This document shows, piece after piece, positions 54,887-64,000 of a stretch of 64,000 nucleotides of DNA (the stretch's first letter is position 1; every line of letters starts with the position of its first letter). The position numbers and the translations under genes were made by a program. Source of the DNA: Nitrososphaerales archaeon (lineage in GTDB: Archaea; Thermoproteota; Nitrososphaeria; Nitrososphaerales; CADDZS01); the NCBI GenBank assembly GCA_030041295.1, contig JASHOD010000095.1, positions 1 to 64,000 on the forward strand, given 5' to 3'. The notes below the pieces were generated by a model. The model saw nothing but the letters and a program-made list of their open reading frames with translations, had not been told where the DNA came from and made no database searches.

Positions 54887-56259
54887 ATGGAACAAAGTGT
54901 GAAAAAGCGTCTACCGAGACTTGAAATCGAGACCGCAAAGTTAGGAAACGGACTCGTCCTTTCGGGAGACGAATCAAGAAACGCGGACTCGATTGCAATA
55001 ATGGGGAGTGTTAGAGCAGGGGCCATATATGGCGAACCTTCAAAATTTGGAACAGCTGAACTTATTGCGAGATTACTGACCCGGGGGTCAAAGTTGGGAG
55101 GAACGGCTGCGAGTATTGCCAGAAGAATTGAAGAGTTAGGCGCCACTCTACAATTTTCGAACAACGACGAAAGGGTGCGTTTCACGGCTCGGTGTCATTA
55201 TAGCGATATTGATTTACTTCTTGACATAATTTCCGAATGCCTCGCTAATCCGTCGTTCCCTGAAGATCAAATCGGAGTCGCAAAGGCAGAGTTAGTCTCG
55301 GATCTCGACGCCGAAAAAGACGAGACTCGTACGCTCGTGTTCAGGAAGCTAATGTCAATGATCTATGAAGAAGGCAAGCCGTACGGGCGAAATTCTCTAG
55401 GAAGTCAGAGTGATGTCGCAAGAATCTCAAGAAGTGACATAATTTCATTTTACGAGAAATATTATCGACCATCTTCCACCTTGATTGTAGCATAGGCAAT
55501 TTTGAGACCTCCGATCTACTTTCTAAGATAGATTCGAAGTTTGGTAAATGGAACGAATCACTGAAGCCCAGTTCGAGAAATGATCAGAATTCTGATTTCG
55601 ATTTCGCTACTGAGAACATGATGTTCGGACGTGCTGAGAAAACGGCCACAATATCGATGAGTTACAAATCGCAAGCAGACATCGCCATGGGATTTCGTAC
55701 TGTGTCACGAAAGTCCTCAGAATTTTATCCTTTCGCCTTGGGCAACTTGATTCTAGGGCAAATCGGTCTCTACGGTCGCTTGGGCAAGAATGTTCGCGAG
55801 GAAAAGGTACTAGCTTATTATTCCTTCAGCTCACTTGTGGCAAAGACCCACGCAGGGCATATCGCATTATACTCTGGTGTGAATCCAAAGAATGTACAAG
55901 CAGCAATCGAAGGAATAAGCGACGAGATAGTGAGGATACAAGGTGAACCGATAGGAGAGGAAGAATTGGCCAACGGCAAGAGAAATGCGATTGGGTCTCT
56001 TTCCATTTCACTTGACACTTCCTTCGAGCGGGTCGGAACCATCCACGAAATGGAGTACTACTCCCTTGGTGGCTCTAGATATTTCGAGGAATACGAAGAG
56101 AAAATCGATGGAGTCACGGCGGAAGACATACGCGGAGAGTTTTCGAAGTACGCTGATGCTTCGCGAATATTTATGGCAGTCGTGGGTCCTTTGAAGGAAG
56201 GTGAGCAATTGCCGCAGCTAGAAAATCTGCTAAGAAGCAGAAAAAGAAATGCGGCGTGA
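54887..56259 (+). pseudogene. M16-family peptidase pseudogene, second of a pair
   Basis: This is the non-catalytic-type partner (no HxxEH; FGTAELIARLLTRG in its place) of a two-gene M16 pair. The first half runs to 55495 and ends with a TAG after STLIVA. A frame change of one base near 55494-55497 then resumes coding: GNFETSDLLSKIDSKFGKWNES and on through the region from 55618 (RAEKTATISMSYKS). M16 pairs normally cooperate as heterodimers, so loss of both copies here suggests recent decay of the pair. A programmed frameshift cannot be excluded for this second gene, since the break is single. Confidence 0.75.
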
Positions 56260-56308
56260 TAGTCTTATCTTGATGCGCCAATCTCTTGAAGAAGAATGTA
56301 GGCACCTC

Positions 56309-56806
56309 TCAGTCCCATCGCCTGGTAGACCAAAAAGTTTCGTTAGAACTTTGTCCCGCATGGAGAAATCTGTTGTAATCGCTTAAAATCAACTGGTGAT
56401 CAAAGGCGATTCTTGACTTTTTTCGGAGAATATCTTGGAGCTCCATCCAAGACGCAGATTTTGCGTCGTCGGCCCCTTTGACTTTTCCACCTTGATAATC
56501 TCCCAGAAAAACGGTCGATATTCTCTGCCCCCTAGGATCTCTTTTCGGATCACTATAGACGCCAAAAATTCCTACTAATCGAGCTCTTACTCCACATTCT
56601 TCTTTTAACTCCCTAAGAACCGCGCTTTCGACCGTCTCGCCATAGTCAACGTGGCCCCCTGGCAAGGCGTATTTACCTTTGAACGGATCTCGTCCTCTTA
56701 CTTCGATAAGAATTTTCCTCTCATCGCCGGGTTTGCGTAATATGATATCAGCGGTCGGAATGGGATTCTTGTGTTCTTTCCCTGCTTGAAGGGTTGATTG
56801 TGGCAA
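56309..56806 (-). CDS. Nudix hydrolase
   Basis: A 165-residue Nudix protein. The Nudix box reads GHVDYGETVESAVLRELKEECG, with all conserved positions (G, E, RE, EE, G). It hydrolyses a nucleoside diphosphate linked to another moiety. The substrate is unclear: GRDPFKGKYALPG before the box is common in ADP-ribose or mutator-type members. It starts at ATG 56806 and is convergent with the M16 pseudogene, 49 bp away. No neighbour narrows the substrate. Confidence 0.88.
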   Translation of the reverse strand: MPQSTLQAGKEHKNPIPTADIILRKPGDERKILIEVRGRDPFKGKYALPGGHVDYGETVESAVLRELKEECGVRARLVGIFGVYSDPKRDPRGQRISTVFLGDYQGGKVKGADDAKSASWMELQDILRKKSRIAFDHQLILSDYNRFLHAGQSSNETFWSTRRWD

Positions 56807-56922
56807 GTAAATGCTCGTGGAAAGGAATCAACAGTCACAATTATAAACTAACTTGACAATTTACTACCTGAAAAATCGCATCAAGATTAGAGATCGGATC
56901 GTCGTCAGGTGGAGTTTCTTCC

Positions 56923-57429
56923 TCAACCCAGCTGTTCTAACGCAGAAGAGGGCGGTGGTGGATTTACCCTACTTGAAATTCCAGCCTTTCTCTCATAAGC
57001 TGAAGAGTAAAGCATTGCGATCTTCTGACCGAAACTACCTCCCAAATTCAGCTGCGCTATTCCCAGGTCAGTACACATAGAATCGATTATCTTATCCTCC
57101 AGAATGGTCGAGCCAGATGAGAATATCTGCTCTAGGGCGTCAGCAAACCTCAGGGGGTCTTTTAGGACATCGTCGGAGTTTACGCCACCGATCCTGGCGA
57201 CGTGGTAAAGTATAGCCTCACGGACATCACCGCCGAGCTCGGTAAGCGTCTTCGTCGCCGCCGAGTCGAAGGCTTCGAGAAAGTGTTTATCTTTGATTTT
57301 CAAACTAGAGGACAAAATAAGGCAAACTACTCTCCTTCCAGCTCCAGCGTTCGGATTATCGTGATTCGAGCCTCTATTAATCTCGGATGAGGCTCCAGTC
57401 GGTTCCGCATATTCGAATACGCAATCCAT
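56923..57429 (-). CDS. Protein of unknown function at the end of a KaiC-like cluster
   Basis: A 168-residue soluble protein with helical central segments (ILYHVARIGGVNSDDVLKD, RFADALEQIFSSGSTILEDKII) and a pro-rich end (PPPPSS). No family is recognised. It is the last gene of a same-strand series after two KaiC-like ATPases (gap 63 bp), so it may be an accessory factor of the cluster. The N-terminal 30 residues are probably disordered. Confidence 0.6.
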   Translation of the reverse strand: MDCVFEYAEPTGASSEINRGSNHDNPNAGAGRRVVCLILSSSLKIKDKHFLEAFDSAATKTLTELGGDVREAILYHVARIGGVNSDDVLKDPLRFADALEQIFSSGSTILEDKIIDSMCTDLGIAQLNLGGSFGQKIAMLYSSAYERKAGISSRVNPPPPSSALEQLG

Positions 57430-57492
57430 ATCTACCCATCCTAAGAAGGCACTTTTGTAACTGCTGGCCTAGGATATCGGTTACAGTTTAGT

Positions 57493-58215
57493 TCAGCTGA
57501 ATATTTTGGATATGTTCTTCGAAGGATAGGCTTTGAGACCAGAGTTTCCGATATTTAGGGGGAAGACCCCTTCCTTATGGGGTGAACTTCTCAATTTTCT
57601 AACCTCGATTCCCCTCATTCTGATTCCCCCAATTCTGGAATAGTATAGAACTATGACCCCGTCTGAAATGAACTCCTCGACGCCGAACCTGCTCAAAGAT
57701 TCACTGTCTTCTGGGATCTCGGTGACAAAGACAACTGTGGTTTCGTTTAGCTGCTTCAGCAAGCTCGAAAATCTGATCAGATCCTGGCGTAGCTGCATCG
57801 AATTCTCGGTCTGCAATCCAAGTATCGTAATCGGATCTACTACAATCCGTTTTGCCTTGATTCTCTCGCAGTGGTTCGAGATCGTCGAAAACATGTCGCT
57901 TGGATCAATCTTCCGAAGCTGGCCTCTGACAGCGGGGGCAATGTCCACCAAGGCTAGTTGCGATTTCTTGACGAGTGTCTCAAGGTCCCATCCGTAGCTC
58001 GATGCATTCTTCAAAATTGAAGGAACGGATTCTTCCAAAGTCACATAGATGCCAGGTTCGTCGTAGACCTTGGCCCCTTTGTAGACGAACTGCATTCCAA
58101 ATGTGCTCTTGCCTGTTCCTGCCCTTCCCGTGACAAGCACGGTCTGGCCTCTAGGGAGTCCGCCGTGAACTAATTCATCAAATCCTTCTATTCCTGTTCT
58201 GACCCGACTTAACAT
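57493..58215 (-). CDS. KaiC-like RecA-family ATPase, single domain
   Basis: A 240-residue single-domain KaiC-like ATPase. Walker A is GRAGTGKS (near residues 28-35), the acidic pair lies in VTLEES, and Walker B is RIVVDPIT. The late KLRSSPHKEG corresponds to the HS motif of the other copies. Its start at ATG 58215 gives the family N-terminus RVRTGIEGFDELVHGG. It lies 41 bp after another KaiC-like gene (58257) downstream of the TPR-like scaffold gene, in one operon. Predicted to form rings and act in signalling with the scaffold. Confidence 0.88.
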   Translation of the reverse strand: MLSRVRTGIEGFDELVHGGLPRGQTVLVTGRAGTGKSTFGMQFVYKGAKVYDEPGIYVTLEESVPSILKNASSYGWDLETLVKKSQLALVDIAPAVRGQLRKIDPSDMFSTISNHCERIKAKRIVVDPITILGLQTENSMQLRQDLIRFSSLLKQLNETTVVFVTEIPEDSESLSRFGVEEFISDGVIVLYYSRIGGIRMRGIEVRKLRSSPHKEGVFPLNIGNSGLKAYPSKNISKIFS

Positions 58216-58256
58216 TTTACTCGCAAGCCTCGCCTAACTTCTTTTTTTCTCCATAA

Positions 58257-58916
58257 CTAGATCATGATATCTAATCCCGACTTTGTGATTTCGTAGTCCT
58301 TCCATGAATCGTCGTGCGCTCTTCCATGCATCGTCTCTACTCTGAACTGTCTTTCTCTGTGGTTGGCATCGCTGTTGTTGCCTTCTCTGATTCTGAACCT
58401 TATTGTAGCCGAACTGGAAAATAACAAAGAATTGAGAATCTTCTCTTCATGAACTTCCTCAGAAATGGTCGCAAACCCTCTGACCCGTGCGTTTTCCATT
58501 CTCGAGTTAAGGCACGATACAAAATCGATTACTGCTTTAGGCTCACATGCGAGCAGCAGACGAGATATCGAATCAAAGACTAGCAAAAAGCTATCTGGCC
58601 CTTTCAGGTCCGCGCCTGCTTTTCGAATTTCTTCTGTAATGACAATCAACATGCCTGTGGGATCTAAACCAAGCATCATGTGACCTATGCTCTCGGAGAG
58701 TCCTAAACGCGTTGGGCTTACTGAATCAAAAATCACGAAGTGATGATCTTCTACATATCTTCCAATGTTCCATCCGAAGGAGTTCATCCCTTCCCTTAAG
58801 GTCGATGGGAGTTCTTCAGTTGTGATCCAAATGACCTTGCCGCCAGACTGGAGAATTTCGTGCGCATATTGTTGAGCGAAGATAGTCTTGCCACATCCAT
58901 GGGCGCCAGCGAGCAT
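58257..58916 (-). CDS. KaiC-like RecA-family ATPase, start uncertain
   Basis: A KaiC-like ATPase of about 219 residues if it starts at ATG 58916. Walker A is GAHGCGKT (near residue 4), the acidic pair lies in ITTEELP, and Walker B is LLVFDSIS. Starting at this ATG leaves almost no strand before the P-loop. The frame stays open upstream past 59003, where ATT follows a strong GGAGGAGGT and would give the fuller N-terminus KAIQDLAGNNSLSIGLTMLAG (248 residues, overlapping the previous gene by 25 bases). No ATG, GTG or TTG exists in that extension. It is more divergent than the other copies, and may be a regulatory rather than a catalytic partner. Confidence 0.78.
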   Translation of the reverse strand: MLAGAHGCGKTIFAQQYAHEILQSGGKVIWITTEELPSTLREGMNSFGWNIGRYVEDHHFVIFDSVSPTRLGLSESIGHMMLGLDPTGMLIVITEEIRKAGADLKGPDSFLLVFDSISRLLLACEPKAVIDFVSCLNSRMENARVRGFATISEEVHEEKILNSLLFSSSATIRFRIREGNNSDANHRERQFRVETMHGRAHDDSWKDYEITKSGLDIMI

Positions 58917-58978
58917 TGTCAGGCCGATTGAAAGAGAATTATTGCCAGCGAGATCTTGAATAGCCTTGACTGTACTCT

Positions 58979-61900
58979 TTACAGCAGTCGAACTTGTTCT
59001 AATTGTGACCTCCTCCTTTCTATTCGTGCTTCAAGCAGTTTTTCTTCCGCTAATAGATTTGCGCTATCTTCCGAGTCGCCGACGGTACTCGAAGTGTGAC
59101 GCTTTGTCAACTCGATGTCCGAGCGGATTCTTCCGAGTTCCGCCACCATCAGATCATATTCATTCTTTGTCCGAAGGAATTCTTCTTCGATGCGCGAAAT
59201 CTTTTCTCTGATTGTATAAAATTCCTCCGTTAGTTTGGCTTCCACAAGCTCTGTCCTCTCTGGATCTGTAGAGTGATAATCCGAAAGCTTTCGTTGTATC
59301 ACTTGGAGATTTGTTTCGAGAATTGCTTTAGATTTCAGAAGTGCGACAAAATCAATCGTGTTGCCAAGCTCTACAACGGAATGGGCTACCCTCGACCGTG
59401 CAACTTTGAATGTTCTAGAAGCATCAATGAAGATTAACGATGGGCTCCAGCTGAACTCACCGACGGATCTTGGAATGTAGTTCATAGAAAATGACTTTGA
59501 AGTACCAGCATCGATGCGGATATTGAGTTTAAGCGAGCGCCCCGTCAATTTTCCAATAGATGAGTCTGCAATTTCAAATCCCTCTGGAAGGATATCGTCA
59601 ATTTTCACAGCGGTTACGGACTCTCGCCCTAGATTTGAAATCGTGTATGAAATCGTGCAATCTTCTCCGGATTGAGTGTACGAATTCGCCATTTCGTGGT
59701 CGAGTGCTACATATGAAGTCGAAGAACGAGAAGGAGATGTCTGAGGAGTCTTTTCCATTACCGAGGAGCTTGCAATAGCAGCGTAGATGATTTGGTTTGA
59801 GGCAACTTCTGCAATTATGTCGTGAGCTAGGGGGATAAGATTTTGTTGATTTCTGACTGTACGGATCAAATGAAGCGCGTCTGTCAATCTCTTGGAGGAA
59901 CCGACGAGCTTGTAGTATTTTGATGCAAGCGATAGCGATCGCTGAGCCTCTGCATAGAGTTTTGCCTTGACTTGAACGTCTTCAACTTCTCTGTCTGCCG
60001 AGCTCATCTTTATCGTTGCGTCCAGTATATGCTCGCTGGCCTTCAGGATGTTAAGAAAGGACTTGTTTCCGACTTTTTTGAAACTTGATTTGGCGCTGTC
60101 TAGTGCCTTGTTGCACTCTTCGACGAGATCGAAGTCAAGCTTCGTGTCGAGAGACCTCTCGACTTGGTTCGAGTAGAATAGAAAAGAAGCAAAACTTGCT
60201 AGTCCACCAAGAAGTGGTCGCAGTGTTCTTGACTTTGATTCCTCAGCAGCAGTTCCAAAGATCTTCCTAGCTTCAAGATAAAGTTCAGGGTCGTTTTTGA
60301 GTTGAGCTGTTTGGAAACTCGCTAGAGCTCTACACAAAGATGCCATTGATCGCAGTTCATTGGAACGTAGAGAATCCGAGATCAGTGGATTTGCTGCTAG
60401 GTCTTCGAACATAGTCTCAGCATTAGAGAGTCCAAGTATGGATTTTTCAAAATCTCCTAACCTATATGCTTCCTTTGATTTCTCTAGGATTATCCTCGCT
60501 CTGCAGAAAGTGATCAGATTTTGTGCGAGAGAACTGTAACCTGAAGAGTAAGAAGTAACGTCCTTCTTCAACTCCTCCGCAATCTTTGAAAGGCCCGAGA
60601 TTGATTCATCAAAGAACTCAATTGCCTCGGAGGCTTTTTCTTCCTCGAGGGACTTGCTCTCGCCACGCTCGATGAGTGATTCTGCCAAAAATAACTGAGA
60701 TTCCCTCGACCATTCTCTCGTCTTTGAGATCAGGCTTGCCGCCTTTTGGTAAAGATTTGCCGCATCATTAAAGTCGGAGGAAACATGAGCAAGCTTCGCG
60801 AGCTCGATCTTATTCCAAGCCAACATATAGTCTGTAAAATCCTGATAGACTTTGCCACCATGTTCAGAGATGTTCTTCGCAAGTTCATAGAAACTGCTTG
60901 CTTCCAAATAACTAGCGGCGCTTTGATGATATTTCCCCTCGAGGTCTTGCAATTGGGCTAGGAGCCAATTCGATTCAGCAACCGCCTCATTCCAGTCGTT
61001 TTTCTTAGAAATCGCCTTGGCTTCGCGACAAGCTCCCTTTCCTATCATCCAAAGAGCCTTCTTTTCCTCTTCAGGAATATTGGAACTAGAAAGTTCGTGA
61101 CAGACTTCTGCGGCGAGAAGGCAGGCGTGTACAGCTTGTTTGTTAAATCTATTGAATCTACCCTCCTTGTAGTAAAATTTGCTGCGGGTCGCATACTCCA
61201 AGGACTTGCTAAGCGGTTCGATGACCAGCTCTCTTTCTTTCTGCGAGTCCAACGTGGAGTAATCTAGCATCGTTTTTTGATTGGTCGCTAGCTGCCTGTA
61301 ATAATCTGCGTTTCGGATGAAAAGATCTCCTATCTGAGCCTTAGTGAATAATTTACTCCCCAATCTAGATTCGTGTTTCGTTATAAGATCCTCCGCTCTC
61401 TTGGCTAGTTTCAAAGAATGCAACATGTAGCTACGTCTTTGTCTCGGAGCAGAATAATCTGCCAGCCTTCCATAATATGCGGCGATCCATGAACCCGCTA
61501 GGAAATCACTTTCATCGGACGACCAAAGAGATAGCCAACGAAGGGCTTCATCTCCAACCTTGATAGCTTTCCTCAGAAGCTGCCTAATCCTATACTTCTC
61601 GATTTCGCGCTCTGCCTCCCATTCGTAAGTGCTTGCAATCATGTAAGCGCTTAGGCCTTTGTAATTGTTCCAGGTCGTCCTTTTTGCAAAGGAGTAAGAT
61701 TTTTCATAGTCCGTACGAGCTTTTTTAATTAGGCGCATTCTGTCATCGCCCTCAAGTTTGTCAGCTAATCCTTCGTGGCAGAGTCCCAAATCCCAAAATG
61801 CCACTGATGCAAAAGCGTTGTAAAATGACATTTCTGTCTTGTTTTTAGATGATGTCAGCTTGATTTTTTTAGAACTTTTCTTTCTGTCTCTTTTGTTTTC

Positions 61901-62887
61901 GGCATTGGCTGATTTCGAACCGGTGTCTTTGTTTGCCTCAACTAGACTTCTGATAGATTGCTCCAAATGATCTAGAGCAATTTCGCTGTCCCTTTCCAGT
62001 TGCCAGTACGAAAAACCTAGTCCTTCATGAAGTAGACCCTTGAAACTGTGGGTCCTTTCTTGTGCGAGGTCCTTCAGCACTTCGCCTTCTCTCAAGACAT
62101 GTTTTGCCTTTAGTTTCGATGTCGAAAACGAACGGCGAGGAGCAGAATCGAGAATCGAAATGAGCAAGAGCGCCTTTTCCCTTGACTTTGCGAGTTCCTT
62201 CGTAAGCGGTTTATTTGATCTGATCAGGAACGGAAGGATCCTAAGCTGAATGAACAAACCCAGCATGTAGCTTTCGGAAAAGGGGGTCTGGGCGAAGTCA
62301 GTGGCTCCGACAGAGTGTTGGTACATTGCATTTGCGTTCTTTAAGCGATCATAGTCCTTGCCGGGGTAAAGCCAGTGCAATAGTGCTAAGAGAGAATGAT
62401 ACGCAGAGATCGCGTTTGCGACATGTTCAGTTCTTGCTCCATGCTCTTCTTGCCCCTGCTCAAGGTACTTCTTTAGTAAAGCTTCGAGTTCAATTTTGGA
62501 TGCCTGAAATAGTTCAATCGCTTCATTTTGTTTCTTCAACTTTCTAGTGAAGGCGGCGACTTTAGAATAAATGTCATAGAAAATTTCCGAATCGATCGAA
62601 GCTCCCCGACTAGATCTCGGTCTATGCCTTGCGCTAGGTTTGAACTCTTGGGCTTCTAGGCGCAGAGTATTCTCTGGCACTTTAGCGTCCTCTGATCCGA
62701 ATAAGGGGCCAAAATGTACAAAAATTCGCCCTATATGTCTAACGTTTTTCGGATCCATTCTGTTTGAGATAATTGAGAATACATTGAGAACTGAATTTAG
62801 TTCCATTGAGATTGTACGCCTCAAGATGAGATCCGTTGAGATAGAATCCGAATTAATCTTGAGAGATGAGAAAGAGTTCGCACTCAT
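58979..62887 (-). CDS. Large helical-repeat (TPR-like) scaffold with Ig-like and coiled-coil domains
   Basis: A 1302-residue protein. About residues 90-1050 are repeated helical hairpins of TPR type (YQKAASLISKTREW, AYRLGDFEKSILGLSNAE). About residues 1065-1165 form a beta domain of the DUF11/CARDB type (SYTISNLGRESVTAVKIDDILPEGFEI). The C-terminal about 130 residues are coiled coil (SRIEEEFLRTKNEYDLMVAELGRI). No signal or membrane helix is evident, so it is likely cytosolic. It is followed by two KaiC-like ATPase genes on its strand, and a third is divergent 98 bp upstream. Tandem TPRs and coiled coils suggest a scaffold that docks the ATPases. No such assembly is known to me, so this is inference. 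Confidence 0.78.
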   Translation of the reverse strand: MSANSFSSLKINSDSISTDLILRRTISMELNSVLNVFSIISNRMDPKNVRHIGRIFVHFGPLFGSEDAKVPENTLRLEAQEFKPSARHRPRSSRGASIDSEIFYDIYSKVAAFTRKLKKQNEAIELFQASKIELEALLKKYLEQGQEEHGARTEHVANAISAYHSLLALLHWLYPGKDYDRLKNANAMYQHSVGATDFAQTPFSESYMLGLFIQLRILPFLIRSNKPLTKELAKSREKALLLISILDSAPRRSFSTSKLKAKHVLREGEVLKDLAQERTHSFKGLLHEGLGFSYWQLERDSEIALDHLEQSIRSLVEANKDTGSKSANAENKRDRKKSSKKIKLTSSKNKTEMSFYNAFASVAFWDLGLCHEGLADKLEGDDRMRLIKKARTDYEKSYSFAKRTTWNNYKGLSAYMIASTYEWEAEREIEKYRIRQLLRKAIKVGDEALRWLSLWSSDESDFLAGSWIAAYYGRLADYSAPRQRRSYMLHSLKLAKRAEDLITKHESRLGSKLFTKAQIGDLFIRNADYYRQLATNQKTMLDYSTLDSQKERELVIEPLSKSLEYATRSKFYYKEGRFNRFNKQAVHACLLAAEVCHELSSSNIPEEEKKALWMIGKGACREAKAISKKNDWNEAVAESNWLLAQLQDLEGKYHQSAASYLEASSFYELAKNISEHGGKVYQDFTDYMLAWNKIELAKLAHVSSDFNDAANLYQKAASLISKTREWSRESQLFLAESLIERGESKSLEEEKASEAIEFFDESISGLSKIAEELKKDVTSYSSGYSSLAQNLITFCRARIILEKSKEAYRLGDFEKSILGLSNAETMFEDLAANPLISDSLRSNELRSMASLCRALASFQTAQLKNDPELYLEARKIFGTAAEESKSRTLRPLLGGLASFASFLFYSNQVERSLDTKLDFDLVEECNKALDSAKSSFKKVGNKSFLNILKASEHILDATIKMSSADREVEDVQVKAKLYAEAQRSLSLASKYYKLVGSSKRLTDALHLIRTVRNQQNLIPLAHDIIAEVASNQIIYAAIASSSVMEKTPQTSPSRSSTSYVALDHEMANSYTQSGEDCTISYTISNLGRESVTAVKIDDILPEGFEIADSSIGKLTGRSLKLNIRIDAGTSKSFSMNYIPRSVGEFSWSPSLIFIDASRTFKVARSRVAHSVVELGNTIDFVALLKSKAILETNLQVIQRKLSDYHSTDPERTELVEAKLTEEFYTIREKISRIEEEFLRTKNEYDLMVAELGRIRSDIELTKRHTSSTVGDSEDSANLLAEEKLLEARIERRRSQLEQVRLL

Positions 62888-62937
62888 CTCAAGCGGCGTG
62901 TGAGTTTAAGGGATTCAGAAAGTTACTTTCAGGAGGC

Positions 62938-62952
62938 AGATAAATATAATCG
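62938..62952 (+). promoter_or_regulatory. TATA-like box in the KaiC/scaffold divergent region
   Basis: A GATAAATATAATC element lies about 40 bases before ATG 62986, within the 98-base gap between the divergent KaiC-like and scaffold genes. It would serve the forward KaiC-like gene; no equally good box is seen for the reverse gene. Confidence 0.35.
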
Positions 62953-62985
62953 GAAGGGTCCAATGGTGACCTGATAGCGTCCAGA

Positions 62986-63768
62986 ATGAAAAGTGAGCAT
63001 GTGCCAACTGGCATACCGGGATTGGACGATCTTTTAGGCGGCGGGTATCCAAGAGGCCGCGTTATTCTCATAACTGGAGGTCCCGGCTCCGGCAAGACCA
63101 CAATGTCTTTGCAATTTCTAATCGACGGAGTGGAAAGATTTGATGAGCGGGGCGTGTTTGTTTCGCTTGAAGAAAGCAAATACCATCTTTTCAATGAAAT
63201 GGCAAATTTTGGTTGGGATCTCGAAAAATTCGAAAAGAAAAACCAGCTCGCGATAGTCGACGCATCCCCATTGAGGCAAATATCTAAGGAGAAGAAGGAA
63301 AATGAGCTCCAACTTGAAGCTGATCAGAAAGATGTCAAGATAAGAGGACCGGAATTCTCCATCCAAGCTCTGAGCACGATCATCCGTAACTACACGCGCG
63401 TCACGAGGGCAACCAGGATAGTCATCGATCCCATTACTTCACTTTCGTTCCAGTTTCCAGATCCGCAACAACGCAGGATTGCAACAATAGATCTACTAGA
63501 TTTTCTAATGAGCATGGGGACTACGAACTTAGTAACTAGCGAGATGGGAACGCAATTTGGGAATTCTCCTACCCAAAGGGAGATACCTGCAGAAGAGTAT
63601 TTGTGCCACGGAGTCATCGTTCTTCATACATCGCATGTATCTGGTCGCGGAGCCGTAACCGCATTAGAGATAGAGAAAATGCGTGAAACAAAACACGACC
63701 GACAGCTTCATCCTTATTCAATTACGGAGAAAGGACTGAAAGTTGAAACCGAGCGATTTCTGGGTTAA
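62986..63768 (+). CDS. KaiC-like RecA-family ATPase, single domain
   Basis: A 260-residue KaiC-like ATPase. The N-terminus GIPGLDDLLGGGYPRG leads to Walker A GGPGSGKT (near residues 32-39). The acidic pair lies in VSLEES, Walker B is RIVIDPIT, and the late segment is KMRETKHDRQLHPY. An extra charged insertion (about residues 100-118) sets it apart from the other copies. It is divergent from the 1302-residue scaffold gene across 98 bp, so coordinated expression is likely. Start at ATG 62986. The 230 bases after it carry no supported gene. Confidence 0.9.
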   Translation: MKSEHVPTGIPGLDDLLGGGYPRGRVILITGGPGSGKTTMSLQFLIDGVERFDERGVFVSLEESKYHLFNEMANFGWDLEKFEKKNQLAIVDASPLRQISKEKKENELQLEADQKDVKIRGPEFSIQALSTIIRNYTRVTRATRIVIDPITSLSFQFPDPQQRRIATIDLLDFLMSMGTTNLVTSEMGTQFGNSPTQREIPAEEYLCHGVIVLHTSHVSGRGAVTALEIEKMRETKHDRQLHPYSITEKGLKVETERFLG

Positions 63769-64000
63769 GAATAGACACCGCTAGCCCAAGGATCGCTTCA
63801 AACAGAGAGAATCATTTAAAGCAAAGACGAGACGATAACCTCAGCTTATCTGAGTTATTTTCTCGATAAAGGTAAACAACCGCACCCCTAAAAAGAACAA
63901 AGGCAGAATTCCTGCGAATAGAATATTTGAACGAAATAAAAACAGTTTGAAAGAAAAGGAACTCAATTGATCTATTAGCAAAATTTCAACGAAAAAACGA

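Noticed and set aside
1-64000. CRISPR arrays
   Set aside because: No regularly spaced short repeats were noticed on reading; the only repeats seen are the pilin copies, the Thr-rich duplication, the inverted arms and beta-propeller blades.

Overview
This 64 kb window is archaeal. It carries archaeal type IV pilins with class III signal peptides, FlaI- and FlaJ-type pilus motor genes, several KaiC-like RecA ATPases, a HerA-like ATPase, a pyruvoyl-dependent arginine decarboxylase and isoprenoid-lipid genes. TATA-like boxes lie close upstream of several start codons, and TTG starts are common. Gene content resembles Nitrososphaerota (Thaumarchaeota) and relatives. No ammonia-oxidation genes or rRNA are present, so finer placement is not possible from this window alone.

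Region 1 (1-9.6 kb) is a surface-glycan island. It holds a sugar epimerase, a nucleotide-sugar 6-dehydrogenase, a two-gene glutamine-dependent NAD synthetase, a GT2 glycosyltransferase, two methyltransferases and a GT-C-like membrane protein. Near-identical pilin copies lie on both sides. Region 2 (9.7-22.5 kb) is a cell-surface region: two sets of a small pilin-like gene followed by giant (743-760 aa) pilin-anchored adhesins, a membrane-anchored beta-propeller, and duplicated Thr-rich membrane-anchored proteins. A helicase fragment and a pair of inverted repeats mark rearrangement here.

Region 3 (22.6-34.7 kb) mixes signalling and lipid genes. There are two paralogous proteins with seven membrane segments fused to a RecA/KaiC-like domain without a P-loop, two paralogous winged-helix regulators, two KaiC-like ATPases, a PadR-type regulator, a two-HTH regulator, a polyprenyl diphosphate synthase, a UbiA prenyltransferase and a secreted protein. 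Region 4 (34.8-39.8 kb) holds a MoxR-type AAA+ ATPase and a VWA protein, flanked by three unrecognised small proteins. I consider this one of the two candidates for an undescribed system.

Region 5 (39.9-56.8 kb) contains a hydrolase, decayed genes (MFS transporter, phenylacetate-CoA ligase, two M16 peptidases, a tRNA-His-like fragment), the FlaJ/FlaI-type pilus motor pair, a HerA-like ATPase whose Walker A motif is split by an intein, an aminotransferase, the arginine decarboxylase and a Nudix hydrolase. Region 6 (56.9-63.8 kb) is a signalling cluster: a 1302-aa helical-repeat scaffold, two co-oriented KaiC-like ATPases, one divergent KaiC-like ATPase and a small unknown protein. Together with region 3 it forms the second candidate, a KaiC-like ATPase network coupled to membrane receptors and a scaffold.
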